From the NCBI GenBank assembly GCA_963717255.1, contig CAVQVT010000006.1:62001-126000 (forward strand): a DNA stretch of 64,000 nucleotides, read 5' to 3'. Of this stretch, positions 24,079 to 34,409 are shown piece after piece (position 1 is the first letter of the stretch; each line of letters begins with the position of its first letter). The notes below the pieces were generated by a model that saw nothing but the letters and a program-made list of their open reading frames with translations, ran no database searches and had not been told where the DNA came from. Made by a program: the position numbers and the translations under genes. The stretch comes from CAIYQJ01 sp963717255. GTDB taxonomy: Bacteria > Chloroflexota > Limnocylindria > Limnocylindrales > CSP1-4.

Positions 24079-25746
24079 GCGGGATGCGGGCGGCCGGCCG
24101 TCGATCGACTCGACTGCTGGTCGCCGCCTCCGTCTTCATGCTGCTGGCCGCGTGCGGGGGTGGTGCCTCGCCCCGACCGCGATCGCGACCGCAGCAGGGC
24201 CCGAGGCGCCGCCCGCGCCCGCCCAGCGGGGGATCGGTCGCGTCCTCACGACCCTCGCCGCCGGCTCCGACCACCGTCGCGCCCTCGCCCGCCCTTGTGG
24301 CTCCCACCCCGCTGCCGTCACCCGCCCCGGCCGGATGGCCGGTGACCATCAACGGATCGTGGGGAGGGGAGCCGCCGTTCGTCGTCGACTCTGACGGCAA
24401 CGCCTACGCCTGGATCAACGAGCCCGGGGAGACGGCGATGCTCGCCGCCTTCGATACCGCCGGACGCATCAAGCCGGGCTGGCCGTCCGTGGCTGCTCCG
24501 GGGTCGACACCGGCGACTCTCGACGTGGCACCGGACGGGTCCATCCTCGCCGGCACGTTCGACGACGCGTCGGGGCGGACTCACGCTCCACCGACTCCGA
24601 CCAGACGGCGGTGAGGTCGCAGGTTGGCCCTTCCGCGCGTCGAGCGCCGGAGGGTGCTGGCCGATCGCCCAGGCGGCCAGCGGTACGGTCTACGTGGGCC
24701 GCTGCACCGGCGATCCGGAGACCCTGGAGGTCACGGCGCTCGACGCGACCGGGCGGGCGGTCCCGGGGTGGCCAGTACGTCTCATGGACGACCGGCTGCC
24801 CCCGGAACGATGGGACGCGACCATAGAGGTCGCCGCCGATGGCACGGTGTACGCCCTGACGGCCTCAGGCGCGAGGATCGATCGAGCCCGCGTCGCGGGT
24901 CTGGGCCATCGCCGCGGACGGACGGACGCGGCCTGGCTGGCCGGTCTCGCTCGACTCCCCGACCGGGCCGCCGTCGCACCCGAGGGGCGCATCGTCCTCG
25001 GGCTCGTATCTCCGGCATGAGGGCCCGCCCACCTCGATCGATTGTGCAGAGGCGGACGCGACGGCCGTCACGGAGCTCGACGCCCACGGGAGGACGGTCG
25101 CCGGCTGGCCACGGAAGGAGAAGGGCTGGGCGACGCTCCCGATCGTCGCGGACGACGGCACGGCGTACTACATCGCCGGAGAACGCCTCGTGGCGCGGCG
25201 CCCGGACGGGTCGGTCCGCACCGGCTGGCCGGTCCGGATCGCCGGCCTGCACGCGGAATGTGACGGCACCACGCCATCTCTGGGGCCCGACGGGACCGTC
25301 TACGTGGCGGCGGGCGAGCTGCGCGCCTACGGCGAGGACGGTCGAGCCGAAGTCCGGCTGGCCATACGACCCGGAAGGTGGACTCGCAGGCTGGCCCTGC
25401 CACCAGCGCCGCCGGCGGGCCTGCGGCCGCGATCGGGCCTGATGGGGTCGTGTACGCGGCGACGCGGGCCCCGAGCGCCGATCCGACGATCGCCGGGCAG
25501 GCCGAGATCACAGCGCTCGATGCGCGCGGGCGAGTCGTGCCCGGCTGGCCCGTCCGGTTGCCGCTCGCGTGGGCGGTCGGGCCCGACGGCTCGTACCTCG
25601 GTGCCGCCGAAGGCCAGCTTCCCGGCGGCGTCCGCACGCTCGAGGTCGCGGACGGGCGCCTGTACGCGACCGCGACCGTGTGCGGTCCGGCGTGGTCTGG
25701 GACGCAGCTCTTCGCACTCGATCGCGAGGGATCGGTCGCCGAGTAG
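24075..25746 (+). pseudogene. GWP-repeat lipoprotein paralogue with four frame breaks
   Basis: Starts with GTG 24075 or ATG 24084 and a lipobox signal peptide (FMLLAACGG), then a Pro/Arg-rich linker and the same blades as the previous gene: DTAGRIKPGWP, GGEVAGWPF, DATGRAVPGWPVRL, ADGRTRPGWPVSL, DAHGRTVAGWP, RPDGSVRTGWPVRI and DARGRVVPGWPVRL. These lie in frames 0, 1, 2, 0 and 1, with +1 changes near 24590-24610, 24870-24893, 25345-25356 and 25385-25430. Removing four bases would give about 555 residues. Blade conservation is equally good on both sides of each break, so either the breaks are very recent or they are base-calling errors. Called a pseudogene only because of the sequence as given. 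Confidence 0.6.
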
Positions 25747-25901
25747 ACCCCCGCCGTCGATTCTCGCCGTCCGGCCCTTGTGCGAGGTCGCGCCCGAGCC
25801 GATGCTCGACCTCGAGATGTCGCGCGGGCGGCGGATGTCGCACGCCCGCGGTCCCAGGCCGGGACCCGCGACGCTCCTCGGACACACGAACGAGGTGGAT
25901 C

Positions 25902-26291
25902 ATGACCCTGAGCTTCGACATCGCCGCGGAGGCGAAGGCGAACGAGAACTTCCGGAAGGTGCTGTCCACGGGGAAGCACGCCCAGGTCGTCGTCATGTGC
26001 ATCCCGCCCGGAGGCGAGATCGGCGAGGAGGTCCACGACCACGTGGACCAGGTGCTCGCCTTCACCGGGGGCGAGGGCGTCGCGATCCTCGAGGGCGAGG
26101 AGAGCCCGGTCGGGCCGGGACGGCTCGTCCACGTCCCCGCCGGCACCCGCCACAACTTCGTCAACCGCGGGACCGGCGACCTCCGCCTCTACACGGTCTA
26201 CGCACCGCCCCAGCACGCGCCGGGGACCATCCACCGGACCAAGGCCGAGGCCGACGCGGACGAGGCGGACCACTACGAAGCGCACGTGTAG
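25902..26291 (+). CDS. Cupin-domain protein
   Basis: 129 residues, a single small beta-barrel. Cupin motif 1 is IPPGGEIGEEVHDHVDQVL and motif 2 PAGTRHNFVN; the His-x-His and the later His would bind a metal, while the usual Glu of motif 1 is replaced by Gln (HDHVDQ). FTGGEGVAILEGEE forms the middle strands and APPQHAPGTIHRTKAEAD the C-terminal extension, as in mannose-6-phosphate isomerase-like small cupins. Reaction unknown. ATG 25902 follows GAGGTGG at 25893-25899. It is convergent with the VOC gene on the other strand. Confidence 0.85.
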   Translation: MTLSFDIAAEAKANENFRKVLSTGKHAQVVVMCIPPGGEIGEEVHDHVDQVLAFTGGEGVAILEGEESPVGPGRLVHVPAGTRHNFVNRGTGDLRLYTVYAPPQHAPGTIHRTKAEADADEADHYEAHV

Positions 26292-26314
26292 GCCGCTCGG
26301 CGGGGGCGGGCCGG

Positions 26315-26367
26315 GGCCCCGGCGCGCCTCCGCGGCCCCGGCGCGCCTCCGCGGCCCGGCGCGCCTC
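26315..26367 (+). repeat. 19-bp GC tandem repeat, 2.8 copies
   Basis: The unit GGCCCCGGCGCGCCTCCGC occurs at 26315-26333 and 26334-26352, with a one-base-shorter third copy at 26353-26367. It fills the 74 bases between two convergent genes and runs into the stop codon of the VOC gene. Confidence 0.85.
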
Positions 26368-26740
26368 AGACGTGCTGGTCGACGAGGATCGGGTTCCCGT
26401 CGGGGTCCACCACGACGAAGCTCGCGGGCCCCGTCGTGCTCTCGTCCGCCTCGGTCGTGAGCTCGACGCCCTGCTCCCTGAGCCGGCGCTGCAGCTCGCG
26501 CACGTCCGTGAACGACGCGAGCGGCCGGGCGTCGCCGTCCCAGCCCGGGTTGAACGAGAGGATGTTCCTCTCGAACATCCCCTCGAAGAGGCCGATGACC
26601 GCGCCGCCGTTCTTCAGGATGAGCCAGTTCTGCGACTGGTCCCCGTGGAAGACGACGAAGCCGAGCTTCTCGTAGAACGCTCGCGATGCCGCGATGTCCT
26701 TCACGGCGAGGCTGACCGAGAACGCGCCCAGGTCCATCAT
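26366..26740 (-). CDS. VOC-family (glyoxalase/bleomycin resistance-like) protein
   Basis: 124 residues, one VOC module pair. LGAFSVSLAVKDIAASRAFYEKLGFVVFHGD is the classic first beta-alpha-beta unit, and SFVVVDPDGNPILVDQH ends the last strand. Members are metal-dependent lyases, dioxygenases or antibiotic-binding proteins; ligand positions do not identify one. The first of two adjacent ATGs (26740) has GAGGGGAG upstream. Confidence 0.85.
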   Translation of the reverse strand: MMDLGAFSVSLAVKDIAASRAFYEKLGFVVFHGDQSQNWLILKNGGAVIGLFEGMFERNILSFNPGWDGDARPLASFTDVRELQRRLREQGVELTTEADESTTGPASFVVVDPDGNPILVDQHV

Positions 26741-27133
26741 GTCGCTCCCCTCTGACGCTGTGGTCGCGTGAGGGTACGGCCGGGAGGCCGGGCGTGGCCA
26801 GCTCCGGGGCGAGCCGCCCCGGCCCCGCGACCAGCCGCTACCTCGTGGCGCGGGCGCCCGACGCCCGCGCCGCGGGGTCGGGGCCGGTGCCGGACAGGGG
26901 CGACGACCCGAGGCGGGCGGGCGCCTGCGGATGGTCCAGGCCCGGCTGGAACCACCGCGTATCAGCCCGGGGACTGCGGGACAGGACCGGACCACCGCTC
27001 ATCAGCCCGGGGACTACGGCGGGGGTCGGTGGAGCGGCCTTCGTGCTCAACGGGTCGTCCCCGGGAGACCCGGCGGCGCATCCGCCAGTCCCCGGGCCGA
27101 TACCCAGGGGTCGGCGACCGCGGCCGGCTACGG
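26741..27133. other. Gene-free stretch with a 40-bp period repeat
   Basis: No convincing frame. It lies between two minus-strand genes and holds the promoter side of the VOC gene and the 3' side of the amidohydrolase. The repeat at 26951-27015 is listed separately. Confidence 0.55.
26951..27015 (+). repeat. Two 25-bp direct repeats, period 40 bp
   Basis: Copies at 26951-26975 and 26991-27015 start ACCACCGC and end ATCAGCCCGGGGACT; they differ at two positions. The spacing is 15 bases. No open frame, stem or known element explains them. Confidence 0.7.
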
Positions 27134-28369
27134 CTACGTCATCCGGTCCACCCGCACCCGACCCTCCGTCACCACCATCCGGAGCGTCTCATCCGGCCGG
27201 GCGAGCACCCCCACGTCCGCCAGCGGGTCGCCGTCGAAGACGGCCAGGTCGGCGGTCGCCCCGACCGCCACGCGCCCCAGGTCGGCCCGCCCGAGCAGGT
27301 CGGCGTTGACCGAGGTGGCCGACCGGACGATGTCGGCTGCTGTCTCCACCTCCGCACGGATCGCGAACTCCATCGGCTGCATCGATTCGAGCGACCCGAG
27401 CAGGTCGGTCCCGAAGCCGACCTTCACCCCCGCCGTCCGGAGGATGGTGAAGGCCCCGAGCCCCGCCCGGCGCACCTCGTCGTTCTTCGCCAGGCGTCCG
27501 GCGTTCACACCGGCCTCCCGCCCGAACCGTTCGAGCCCTTCGTAGGCGACCATCGTCGGGACGACCCACGCGCCGCGGGCCGCCACCTCCGCGGCCGCCT
27601 CCGCGTCCACGAGATTCCCGTGCTCGATCGACCGGATCCCGCAGCGCACGGCCCGCGCGATCGCATCGGCGCCGTACGCGTGGGCCAGGACGTACGTGTG
27701 GCGCGAGTCGGTCTCCACGACCATCGCGCGCATCTCGTCCTCGCTGTACTGGGTCATGTCCACCGGGTCGGTCGCCGACATGACCCCGCCCGAGGCGCAG
27801 ACCTTGATGTGGTCGGCGCCGCGGCGGAGCTCCTCGCGCACGGCGAGCCGCACAGCCTCGACCCCGTCGGCGATCCGGGCGAACTCGCCCGGGTAGGCAC
27901 CGGCCGGTGCGTCGCCGTCCGGCCCCACCTGCCGGTCGTCGCCGTGCCCGCCGGTCTGGCTCAGGGCCTTGCCCGCGACGAAGAGGCGCGGCCCGTCGAT
28001 CAGGCCGCACTCCGTGGCGAGCCGCAGCCCGGCGTCGGAACCGCCCGCGTCCCGGACGGTCGTGAAACCCCGGCGGAGCATCGCCTCCAGGCGCGCCCTC
28101 GCGTGGAGCGCCCGGAGCGTCGTGGGCATCGGGCGCTGGAAGTCCTCGACGATCTCCGCGGCGGTGGGGTGCACGTGAGCGTCGATGAGGCCCGGCATGA
28201 GCGTCAGCCCGGCGAGGTCGATCGTGCGCGCGTCGTCTCCCGGCGGAGGGGTGAGCCGGGGGCCGATCTCGGCGATGCGGCCGTCGACGATCAGGACGTC
28301 GATGCCGTCGACGGGCTCGTCGGCGATGCCGTCGACGAGGCGGGCGGAGCGGAACAGGATGGCGGACAC
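27134..28369 (-). CDS. Amidohydrolase family protein (imidazolonepropionase/prolidase-like)
   Basis: 411 residues. The metal-dependent amidohydrolase pattern is complete: PGLIDAHVHP after a small N-terminal beta sandwich, HIKVCASGGV with the bridging Lys position, LAHAYG and IEHGN with metal His residues, and GFGTDLLG with the catalytic Asp; the C-terminus returns to the sandwich with LGRVAVGATADLAVFDGDPLADV. This subgroup contains Xaa-Pro and Xaa-Arg dipeptidases, imidazolonepropionase-like and lactonase-like enzymes; the substrate cannot be read from sequence. GTG 28369 (after GGGAGCC) begins VSAILFRSARLVDG. A homologue is encoded at 32154 on the other strand. Confidence 0.88.
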   Translation of the reverse strand: MSAILFRSARLVDGIADEPVDGIDVLIVDGRIAEIGPRLTPPPGDDARTIDLAGLTLMPGLIDAHVHPTAAEIVEDFQRPMPTTLRALHARARLEAMLRRGFTTVRDAGGSDAGLRLATECGLIDGPRLFVAGKALSQTGGHGDDRQVGPDGDAPAGAYPGEFARIADGVEAVRLAVREELRRGADHIKVCASGGVMSATDPVDMTQYSEDEMRAMVVETDSRHTYVLAHAYGADAIARAVRCGIRSIEHGNLVDAEAAAEVAARGAWVVPTMVAYEGLERFGREAGVNAGRLAKNDEVRRAGLGAFTILRTAGVKVGFGTDLLGSLESMQPMEFAIRAEVETAADIVRSATSVNADLLGRADLGRVAVGATADLAVFDGDPLADVGVLARPDETLRMVVTEGRVRVDRMT

Positions 28370-28589
28370 GGCGGGGGCTCCCGGGTACGGAAGAGGGGAT
28401 CGACCTGCCAGGATCGTAGACCCGACACGGACCGGCGTGACGCCGCGACCGGCACGCCCGTCTGTAAGAGATGCGGCATCTCGCGCGCCATGATGGGTGA
28501 ACGTGGCACAGTGCAGTCGGCGATCCGCGGTGACGTGGGCCGTCGAAGGCTGGAGAACGTAGCGGACGGGCCGCGCAGGGGGACGCGCG

Positions 28590-30885
28590 ATGGAGCCGCA
28601 CGAGGGGCTGCCGGGGACCGGGTCGGCCGGATCGCGGCCGGCCGGGCCGGATGTCGGGCACGCGGCGACCGGCGTCGAGACGTCCGCCGTCCGTCCGCCG
28701 GACGAAGGACGCGCCGCGCGCATGACCTTCGCGCTACTCGCCGCCGCGGCGGTGATCCTCCTCGGCGCTGCCGTGCTGACGGGGCCGGGCCGCTTCGGCG
28801 CCGGGGGCGCCGAGGACGGTGGCGTCGCCGGTGCGCCTCCCGCCGGCCCGGTGGGGCCCGCGGCCTTGCCGGGGGCCCCGGGGTGGCGGCCGCCGCCACG
28901 GGGAGGACGCCGGGCGCGTCGCCCGAGGCGACGACCGCAGCGCCCCGACCGTCCGTGACGCCGTACCTCGTCTGGCCCACGCCGACGCCGACCCCTGCCC
29001 GGACACCACCGCGGGACGTCCCCGTCATCGGCCGTGGCACGACGCCGCTCGTGCCGAGCCGCATCGTGGTCGTGGGCGGCGCGTCCGCGCCCGACGACTG
29101 GCCCTCGCTCGCGGCGGACTCCCACGGGGTCCTGTGGGCCGCCGGCTCCGCCGGCCTCCTCCGCTACGAACCGGCCACCCAACGCAGGACCACGTGGACG
29201 GTCGCGGACGACGCCGCCTTCGGGAACGCCCGGGTCGATCGCGACGAGCCGAGCCGGCGGGATCTGGCTCGCCGAGCAGAACAGCCCGACTCTCCGCCGC
29301 TTCGATGGCACGCGCTTCGTCGAGGTCATCGACGCGCCAGGGACGGTCACCGCCCTGGCCGAGGAGCCGGACGGCACCCTCTGGGTGGGCACATGGACGG
29401 GCCTCTACCGGCGCGTCGCCGGCACGTGGGAGGGGATGGCGTTCGCGAGCGAGCAGACCACGGTCTCGTCGATCCTCGCCGACTCGCGCGGCGACATCTG
29501 GGTCGGCTGGCTCCGGTATCCGACGCCGCCCGGCACCGGCTGGATCACCCGATGGAGCGGGTCGACGTGGGACCGTTTCGACGGGAGCGACGCCGTGCCG
29601 CTGGGCTCCCCGGTCCTTGCGATCAGGGATGCACCCGACGGCTCGGTCTGGGCCGGCACTGCGTCCGGGCTCGCGCTCTGGGACGGCACGTCGTGGGCGA
29701 CCGTGGACCAGCCGCTCGGGTCGGTCACCTCGATCGCGTGGGACGCGGACGGAGCGACGTGGATCGCCGCGGGCGACAGCTCCGATGGGACGGTGCGCGT
29801 CGCGCACGAGACGGCGGACGGATGGGTCGCGTACGGCCCGGACCAGGGGCTCCCGGACGCGAACGAGTCGGGGACGATCGCCGCCTCGGTCGTGCCGACC
29901 GCGCACGGCATCTTCGTGGGGACCGGCGCCGGCATCCGCACGCTCGAGGACGGCCGATGGGAGCGGGTCGGGTCCGCTGCCCGGGCGACGCCTCCCGCGC
30001 CCGCGTGGGTCAGGGCCCTGTTCGCCGTCTCCCGTCACGAGGCGTGGGCCATCGACGACCACACGGCCTGGCATGCCGTCGATGGCGCCTGGACCGTCCC
30101 TTCACCGGGCCCGTCGGTGAGCGGCTTCGACCGGATGGACGACCTCCTCGTCGACCGGCAAGCCCGCGTCTGGGTGGCCACGTCCGCGGGCGTGTTCGTC
30201 CTGGAGGACGGGACGTGGACGAAGGCCGACCGCCGGCCGGCGGCGGCCCTCGCCCTGGGGCCCGACGGGCGGGTCTGGGCGGCGGGCGAGGACGCGGCGA
30301 TGGGGCCGCAGCAGGTCCGGGCGTTCCGCCGGCTCGGCGGCGCATGGGTCGCCGAGCCGCTCCCGGCGACCGAGCTGGTGACCTGGGCACGCTGCCTCGC
30401 GGTGGACCGGGACGACACCGTCTGGCTCGGGTCCTTCGGCGACTGGGGCATCAGGCCCGGGCTCCTCCGGTACACCACGACGCGAGGCTGGGAGAAGGTC
30501 CCGGTCCGCGGCGCGACGCCTGACGAGTACATCTGGGACCTCGCCGTCTCCGCGGACGGCGTAGCCTGGGTGATCGGGTCGGACGTGGTCCCGCAGGGCA
30601 CCCCGACGTCGGACGAACCGACCGCGCCGCGCCCCTGGTGGATCGCCCGGCTCACCGGCGGACCGTCACCGGCAGCCGTGGGCGAGCGGGGCTGGGAGTC
30701 ACACCGACTCGCACTCCTGCCCGATGGGACTCCCGTGGTGCCGGCGCCCGCTGGTGGGCTCGCGACGTGGGACGGCCACGAGTGGAGCGCGCGGTACGGC
30801 GGGCTCAGCGTTCGACCAGGTCTCCGTCGCCCCCGACGGGACCGTCTGGGTCACGGCCGGCGGAGGGGTCTGGGTCCTCCCGTAG
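28590..30885 (+). pseudogene. Membrane-anchored propeller (Reg_prop-like) protein with three frame breaks
   Basis: About 764 residues if repaired. An N-terminal cytoplasmic part, one membrane helix (FALLAAAAVILLGAAVLTG, about residue 47-65), a Pro/Thr linker (PTPTPTPART), then about ten blades of the form D-G-x-x-W-V/A-G/A-T-x-x-G-L/V: EPDGTLWVGTWTGLYR, SRGDIWVGW, APDGSVWAGTASGLALWDG, DADGATWIAAG, GIFVGTGAGIRTLEDGRW, QARVWVATSAGVFVLEDG and, last, APDGTVWVTAGGGVWVLP. This resembles the sensor propellers of two-component regulators, but no kinase follows. Frame changes lie near 28870-28890, 29240-29265 and 30800-30815. ATG 28590 has GGGGG upstream; TAG at 30883. As with the GWP genes, the fold pattern is kept across the breaks. 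Confidence 0.6.
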
Positions 30886-30976
30886 CCGCGCCTCACCCGC
30901 GTACGATGGCCCGGACCCGGCCATGCGGGCCGCGGGCCGCCCGCCGCGCATGCCGGCTCCGGCAGGGAGGTGAGCC

Positions 30977-32029
30977 GTGCGCTTCTCGCGGATGATCCAG
31001 GCGGTGGACGCCCACGCGTGCGGCGAGCCGGGGCGGGTCATCGTCGGCGGCGTCCTCGACGTCCCCGGCGCCACGATGTACGCGAAGATGCGCCACCTCG
31101 CCGAGCACGGCGACGACCTGCGCCTCCGCATGCTCCGCGAGCCGCGCGGCTACCCCGCGCTCTGCTGCAACGTGATCCTCCCGCCCACGCACCCCGACGC
31201 CGACGCGGGGTTCGTGATCATGGAGCAGGTCGAGTACCCCGGGATGTCCGGCTCGAACACGATCTGCACCGTCACGGTCCTGCTCGAGACGGGGATGCTC
31301 CCGATGACCGAGCCCGTGACGGAGCTGACCCTCGAGGCGCCCGCCGGCCTGGTCCGCGTCCGCGCCGACTGCCACGACGGGAAGGTCACGGGCGTGACGT
31401 TCCGGAACGTCCCCGCGTTCGCCGCGCATCTCGACGCGCCGATCGAGGTCCCCACCCTGGGGACGGTCACGGTGGACGTCGCGTGGGGCGGGATGTGGTA
31501 CGTGATCGCGGACGCGGCGCCGTTCGGCCTCCGGCTCACGCCCGACGAGGGGCGCGACATCACGCGGATCACCGAGCTGGTGAAGGCGGCGGCGAAGGAG
31601 CAGCTCCCCGTCGTCCACCCCGAGCAGCCGGGGTTCGCGGGGGTCTCGATCGGCCAGCTGTCCGGCGAGCCCTCCCGGCCGGACGCCCACCGGAAGAACG
31701 TCGTGACGGTCTCCACCGGCGAGGTCGACTGGGACCGGCCGTCGACCTGGACGGGCGTGATCGACCGATCGCCCTGCGGGACGGGCACCTGCGCGAAGAT
31801 GGCGACCCTGCACGCCCGCGGCCTGCTCGGGATCGGCGAGCCCTTCGTCCACGAGGGGATCCTCGGGACCGTCTTCACCGGGCGTCTCGTCGAGGAGACG
31901 ACCGTCGGGCCGTATCGGGCGGTCGTCCCGGAGATCACCGGGACGGCCTGGATCACCGGGTTCGCGTCGTACGTGGTGGACCCGGACGACCCGTTCCCTG
32001 ACGGCTACACCGTGGGCGACCTGTGGTAG
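30977..32029 (+). CDS. Proline racemase / hydroxyproline epimerase family protein
   Basis: 350 residues, typical length. The family uses two opposed residues to move the alpha proton of proline-type substrates. Here the first site reads EYPGMSGSNTICT, with Ser where proline racemase has Cys (MCGHG), and the second site reads DRSPCGTGTCA with the Cys present. Ser/Cys members are generally hydroxyproline or 3-hydroxyproline-type enzymes rather than true proline racemases, so 4-hydroxyproline epimerase or a dehydratase is more likely; this is inference. GTG 30977 follows GGGAGG at 30965-30970. Downstream genes (amidohydrolase, beta-hydroxyacid dehydrogenase) point to breakdown of amino- or hydroxy-acids. 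Confidence 0.85.
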   Translation: MRFSRMIQAVDAHACGEPGRVIVGGVLDVPGATMYAKMRHLAEHGDDLRLRMLREPRGYPALCCNVILPPTHPDADAGFVIMEQVEYPGMSGSNTICTVTVLLETGMLPMTEPVTELTLEAPAGLVRVRADCHDGKVTGVTFRNVPAFAAHLDAPIEVPTLGTVTVDVAWGGMWYVIADAAPFGLRLTPDEGRDITRITELVKAAAKEQLPVVHPEQPGFAGVSIGQLSGEPSRPDAHRKNVVTVSTGEVDWDRPSTWTGVIDRSPCGTGTCAKMATLHARGLLGIGEPFVHEGILGTVFTGRLVEETTVGPYRAVVPEITGTAWITGFASYVVDPDDPFPDGYTVGDLW

Positions 32030-32136
32030 GTCGCCCGGGGGCGGGACCGTCACCGCTTGGCGTCGAGGGGCCGGGGTCGCCGGTACCGTCCCCGGCGGCC
32101 CCTCGCGCCAGGATGCCCGCCGGGCTCGCGGCCCTC

Positions 32137-32145
32137 TGCTACCGT
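32137..32145 (+). promoter_or_regulatory. Extended -10 promoter of the second amidohydrolase, leaderless
   Basis: TG-C-TACCGT at 32137-32145, then only eight bases to the ATG at 32154. Transcription should start at or within two bases of the start codon. No Shine-Dalgarno sequence is present. Confidence 0.5.
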
Positions 32146-32153
32146 CATCCGCG

Positions 32154-33399
32154 ATGACCGACCGCCTCGTCATCCGAACCGGCAGCCTCCTCGACGTCCG
32201 GCGCCGGCACCCTCCTGCCCGACCGCGCGCTCGTGGTCGAGGAGGGCCGCGTCACCGCCGTCCTTCCCGCCGGGGAGGCCCCCTCGCCCGGCGAGGCCGA
32301 GACCCTCGACCTCTCGGGCCTCAGCGTCGTCCCCGGCCTCATCGACTGCCACTCCCACCTCGTGGGCAACGTCCAGGAGGCCGGCGTCCCCGCGACCCTG
32401 ACGACCCCCGCGCAGGAGGCGTTCATCGGCGTCCGCAACGCCCGCGCCACGCTCCGGGCCGGGTTCACGAGCGTGCGCGACCTCGGATCCTTCCGCGCCT
32501 TCGTCTGCCGCGACCTGCGCGACGCGATCGAGGCCGGCGACGTGGAGGGGCCGCGGATGCAGGCCGCCGGCGCATTCATCACCGCACCGTGGGGTGGGGG
32601 AGACGTGGTGGGGCTCGCTCCGGACATCCGCCTGCCGGACGACCTGCGCTTCGGCGTCGTCACCACGCCGGCCGAGGTCCGCGACCGGGTGCGCCGGCTC
32701 CTCATCGGGGGCGTGGACGTCATCAAGTGCATCGCCACCGGCGCGGTCCTGACGCGCGGCGGCGTCCCGGGTGCGCCCGAGCTCTCCGAGGAGGAGCTGC
32801 GTGCCGCGGTGGAGGAGGCGGCCCACTACGGTGCGTTCGTCGCGGCGCACGCGCACGGGGCCGAGGGCGCGAAGCGCGCGATCCGCGCCGGCGTCCGGTC
32901 CATCGAGCACGGGAGCATCCTCGACGACGAGGCCATCGCGATGCTCGCGGACACGGGCACGTACCTCGTGATGGACCTGTACGACGGCGAGTGGATGGCC
33001 GAGGCCGGGCGGCGCGAGGGCTGGCCGGAGGAGACCCTCCGGAAGAACGACGAGACGATGGAGACGGCGGTCGTCGTCTTCGCCAAGGCGCTCGCGGCCG
33101 GCGTCCGCATGGCGTACGGGACGGACAGCGGCGTCTACCCGCACGGCCTCAACGCGCGCCAGCTCGCCTGGTACGTCCGCTGCGGGATGACGCCGGCCCA
33201 GGCGATCCGCAGCGCGACCCTCACCGCGGCGGAGCTCATGGGTCGGGAAGCACACGTCGGCACGCTGGAGCCGGGTCGCTTCGCCGACCTGGTCGCGGTC
33301 GCCGGCGATCCGCTCGCGGACGTCCGGACGCTCGAGGGTCCGGTGCTCGTCGCGAAGGGCGGGGTCGTCGTCCGCGACGAGCGCGGCGGCCGGGGCTGA
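32154..33399 (+). CDS. Amidohydrolase family protein (one frameshift near start)
   Basis: About 414 residues after repair. The first 16 residues (MTDRLVIRTGSLLDV) fit the N-terminal strand of the family but are in another frame from the rest; removing one base near 32200-32206 joins them to AGTLLPDRALVVEEGRV. The catalytic part is complete: PGLIDCHSHLVGN, VIKCIATGAV, AAHAHG, IEHGSI and AYGTDSGVYPHG, then HVGTLEPGRFADLVAV. It is a paralogue of the gene at 27134. GTG 32233 could start a shortened protein. The ATG at 32154 is leaderless by the promoter position. Possible roles: dipeptide, lactone or imidazolone hydrolysis. Confidence 0.85.
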
Positions 33400-33488
33400 C
33401 CCGGCGAGACCGTCCGACTCGCGGCGCCGGGAGCCGCGAAGAGGCACCCGGCGGGCGGCCCCGCCAGGATCATCGGAGGAGCGATCGC

Positions 33489-34373
33489 GTGAACAGCCGT
33501 CGGATTCGCCGGCCTCGGGACGATGGGCGCGGCGATGGCCGCCAACCTCGTCCGCGCCGGCTTCGAGGTCCGCGTCTGGAACCGGACGCCCGGCCGCGCG
33601 GCGGACCTGCTCGACGCTCGGGCGCGACCGAGGCCCCGGATCCCGCCGCGCTCGCGGCCGCGTCGGAGATCGTGGTCGTCTGCGTCTCGGACACGCCGCA
33701 CGTGGAGGAGGTCCTCTTCGGCGAGCGCGGGATCGCGGAGGGAGCGCGGCCGGGCACCGTCGTCGTGGACTGCTCCACGATCTCGCCGTCGGCGACGCGT
33801 GCCTTCGCCGCGCGCCTGGCGGCGGGCGGCGTCGCGCTCGTGGACGCACCCGTCACGGGAGGCTCGGAGGGCGCCCGCAAGGGGACGCTCTCGATCCTCG
33901 TCGGCGGCGAGCCGGCGGACGTCGAGCGCGTGCGGCCGGTCCTCGAGGCGATGGGCACGACGATCACGCACTTCGGGCCGGTGGGCTCGGGACAGGTCGC
34001 GAAGGCCGTGAACCAGGTGGTCATCGCCACCGGGTACCTCTCCGTCGCCGAGGGGATGGTGCTGGCGATGAAGGCGGGCCTCGACCCGGAGCAGGTCGTG
34101 ACGGCGCTCTCGGGCGGCGTGGCCGCCAGCTGGATCCTGACGAACCGCAGCGGCCGGATGATCGAGAACGACTACCCGCTCGGCTTCAGGGTCGCGCTCC
34201 ACCGGAAGGACCTGGCGATCGCGCTCGCACTCGCGCGCGAGATCGGCGTCTCGCTGCCGGGCTCGGCCCTCGTCGCCGCACTGGAGGACGGCCTCATCGC
34301 CCGGGGGCACGGCGAGGACGACCAGTCGTCGATCGCCCGGGTCATCCGGGGCCTGTCCGGCCTGGAGGACTGA
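33489..34373 (+). pseudogene. Beta-hydroxyacid dehydrogenase (3-hydroxyisobutyrate dehydrogenase-like), two frame breaks
   Basis: About 294 residues. The NAD(P)-binding start GFAGLGTMGAAMAANLVRAG is followed by WNRTPGRAADLL, VVVCVSDTPHVEEVLFG, the substrate motif DAPVTGGSEGARKGTLSILVGG, catalytic GSGQVAKAVNQVV and a helical C-terminal domain ending HGEDDQSSIARVI. These enzymes oxidise beta-hydroxyacids such as 3-hydroxyisobutyrate or tartronate semialdehyde. GTG 33489 follows GGAGGAGCG, but the frame moves +1 at 33490-33503 and back near 33612-33622; net length is unchanged, so an insertion and a deletion would cancel. An intact product from ATG 33523 would still meet the second break. Confidence 0.75.
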
Positions 34374-34409
34374 GCCGGCGGACGCCGCGCGTCCGCCCTC
34401 CGCCGCGCG

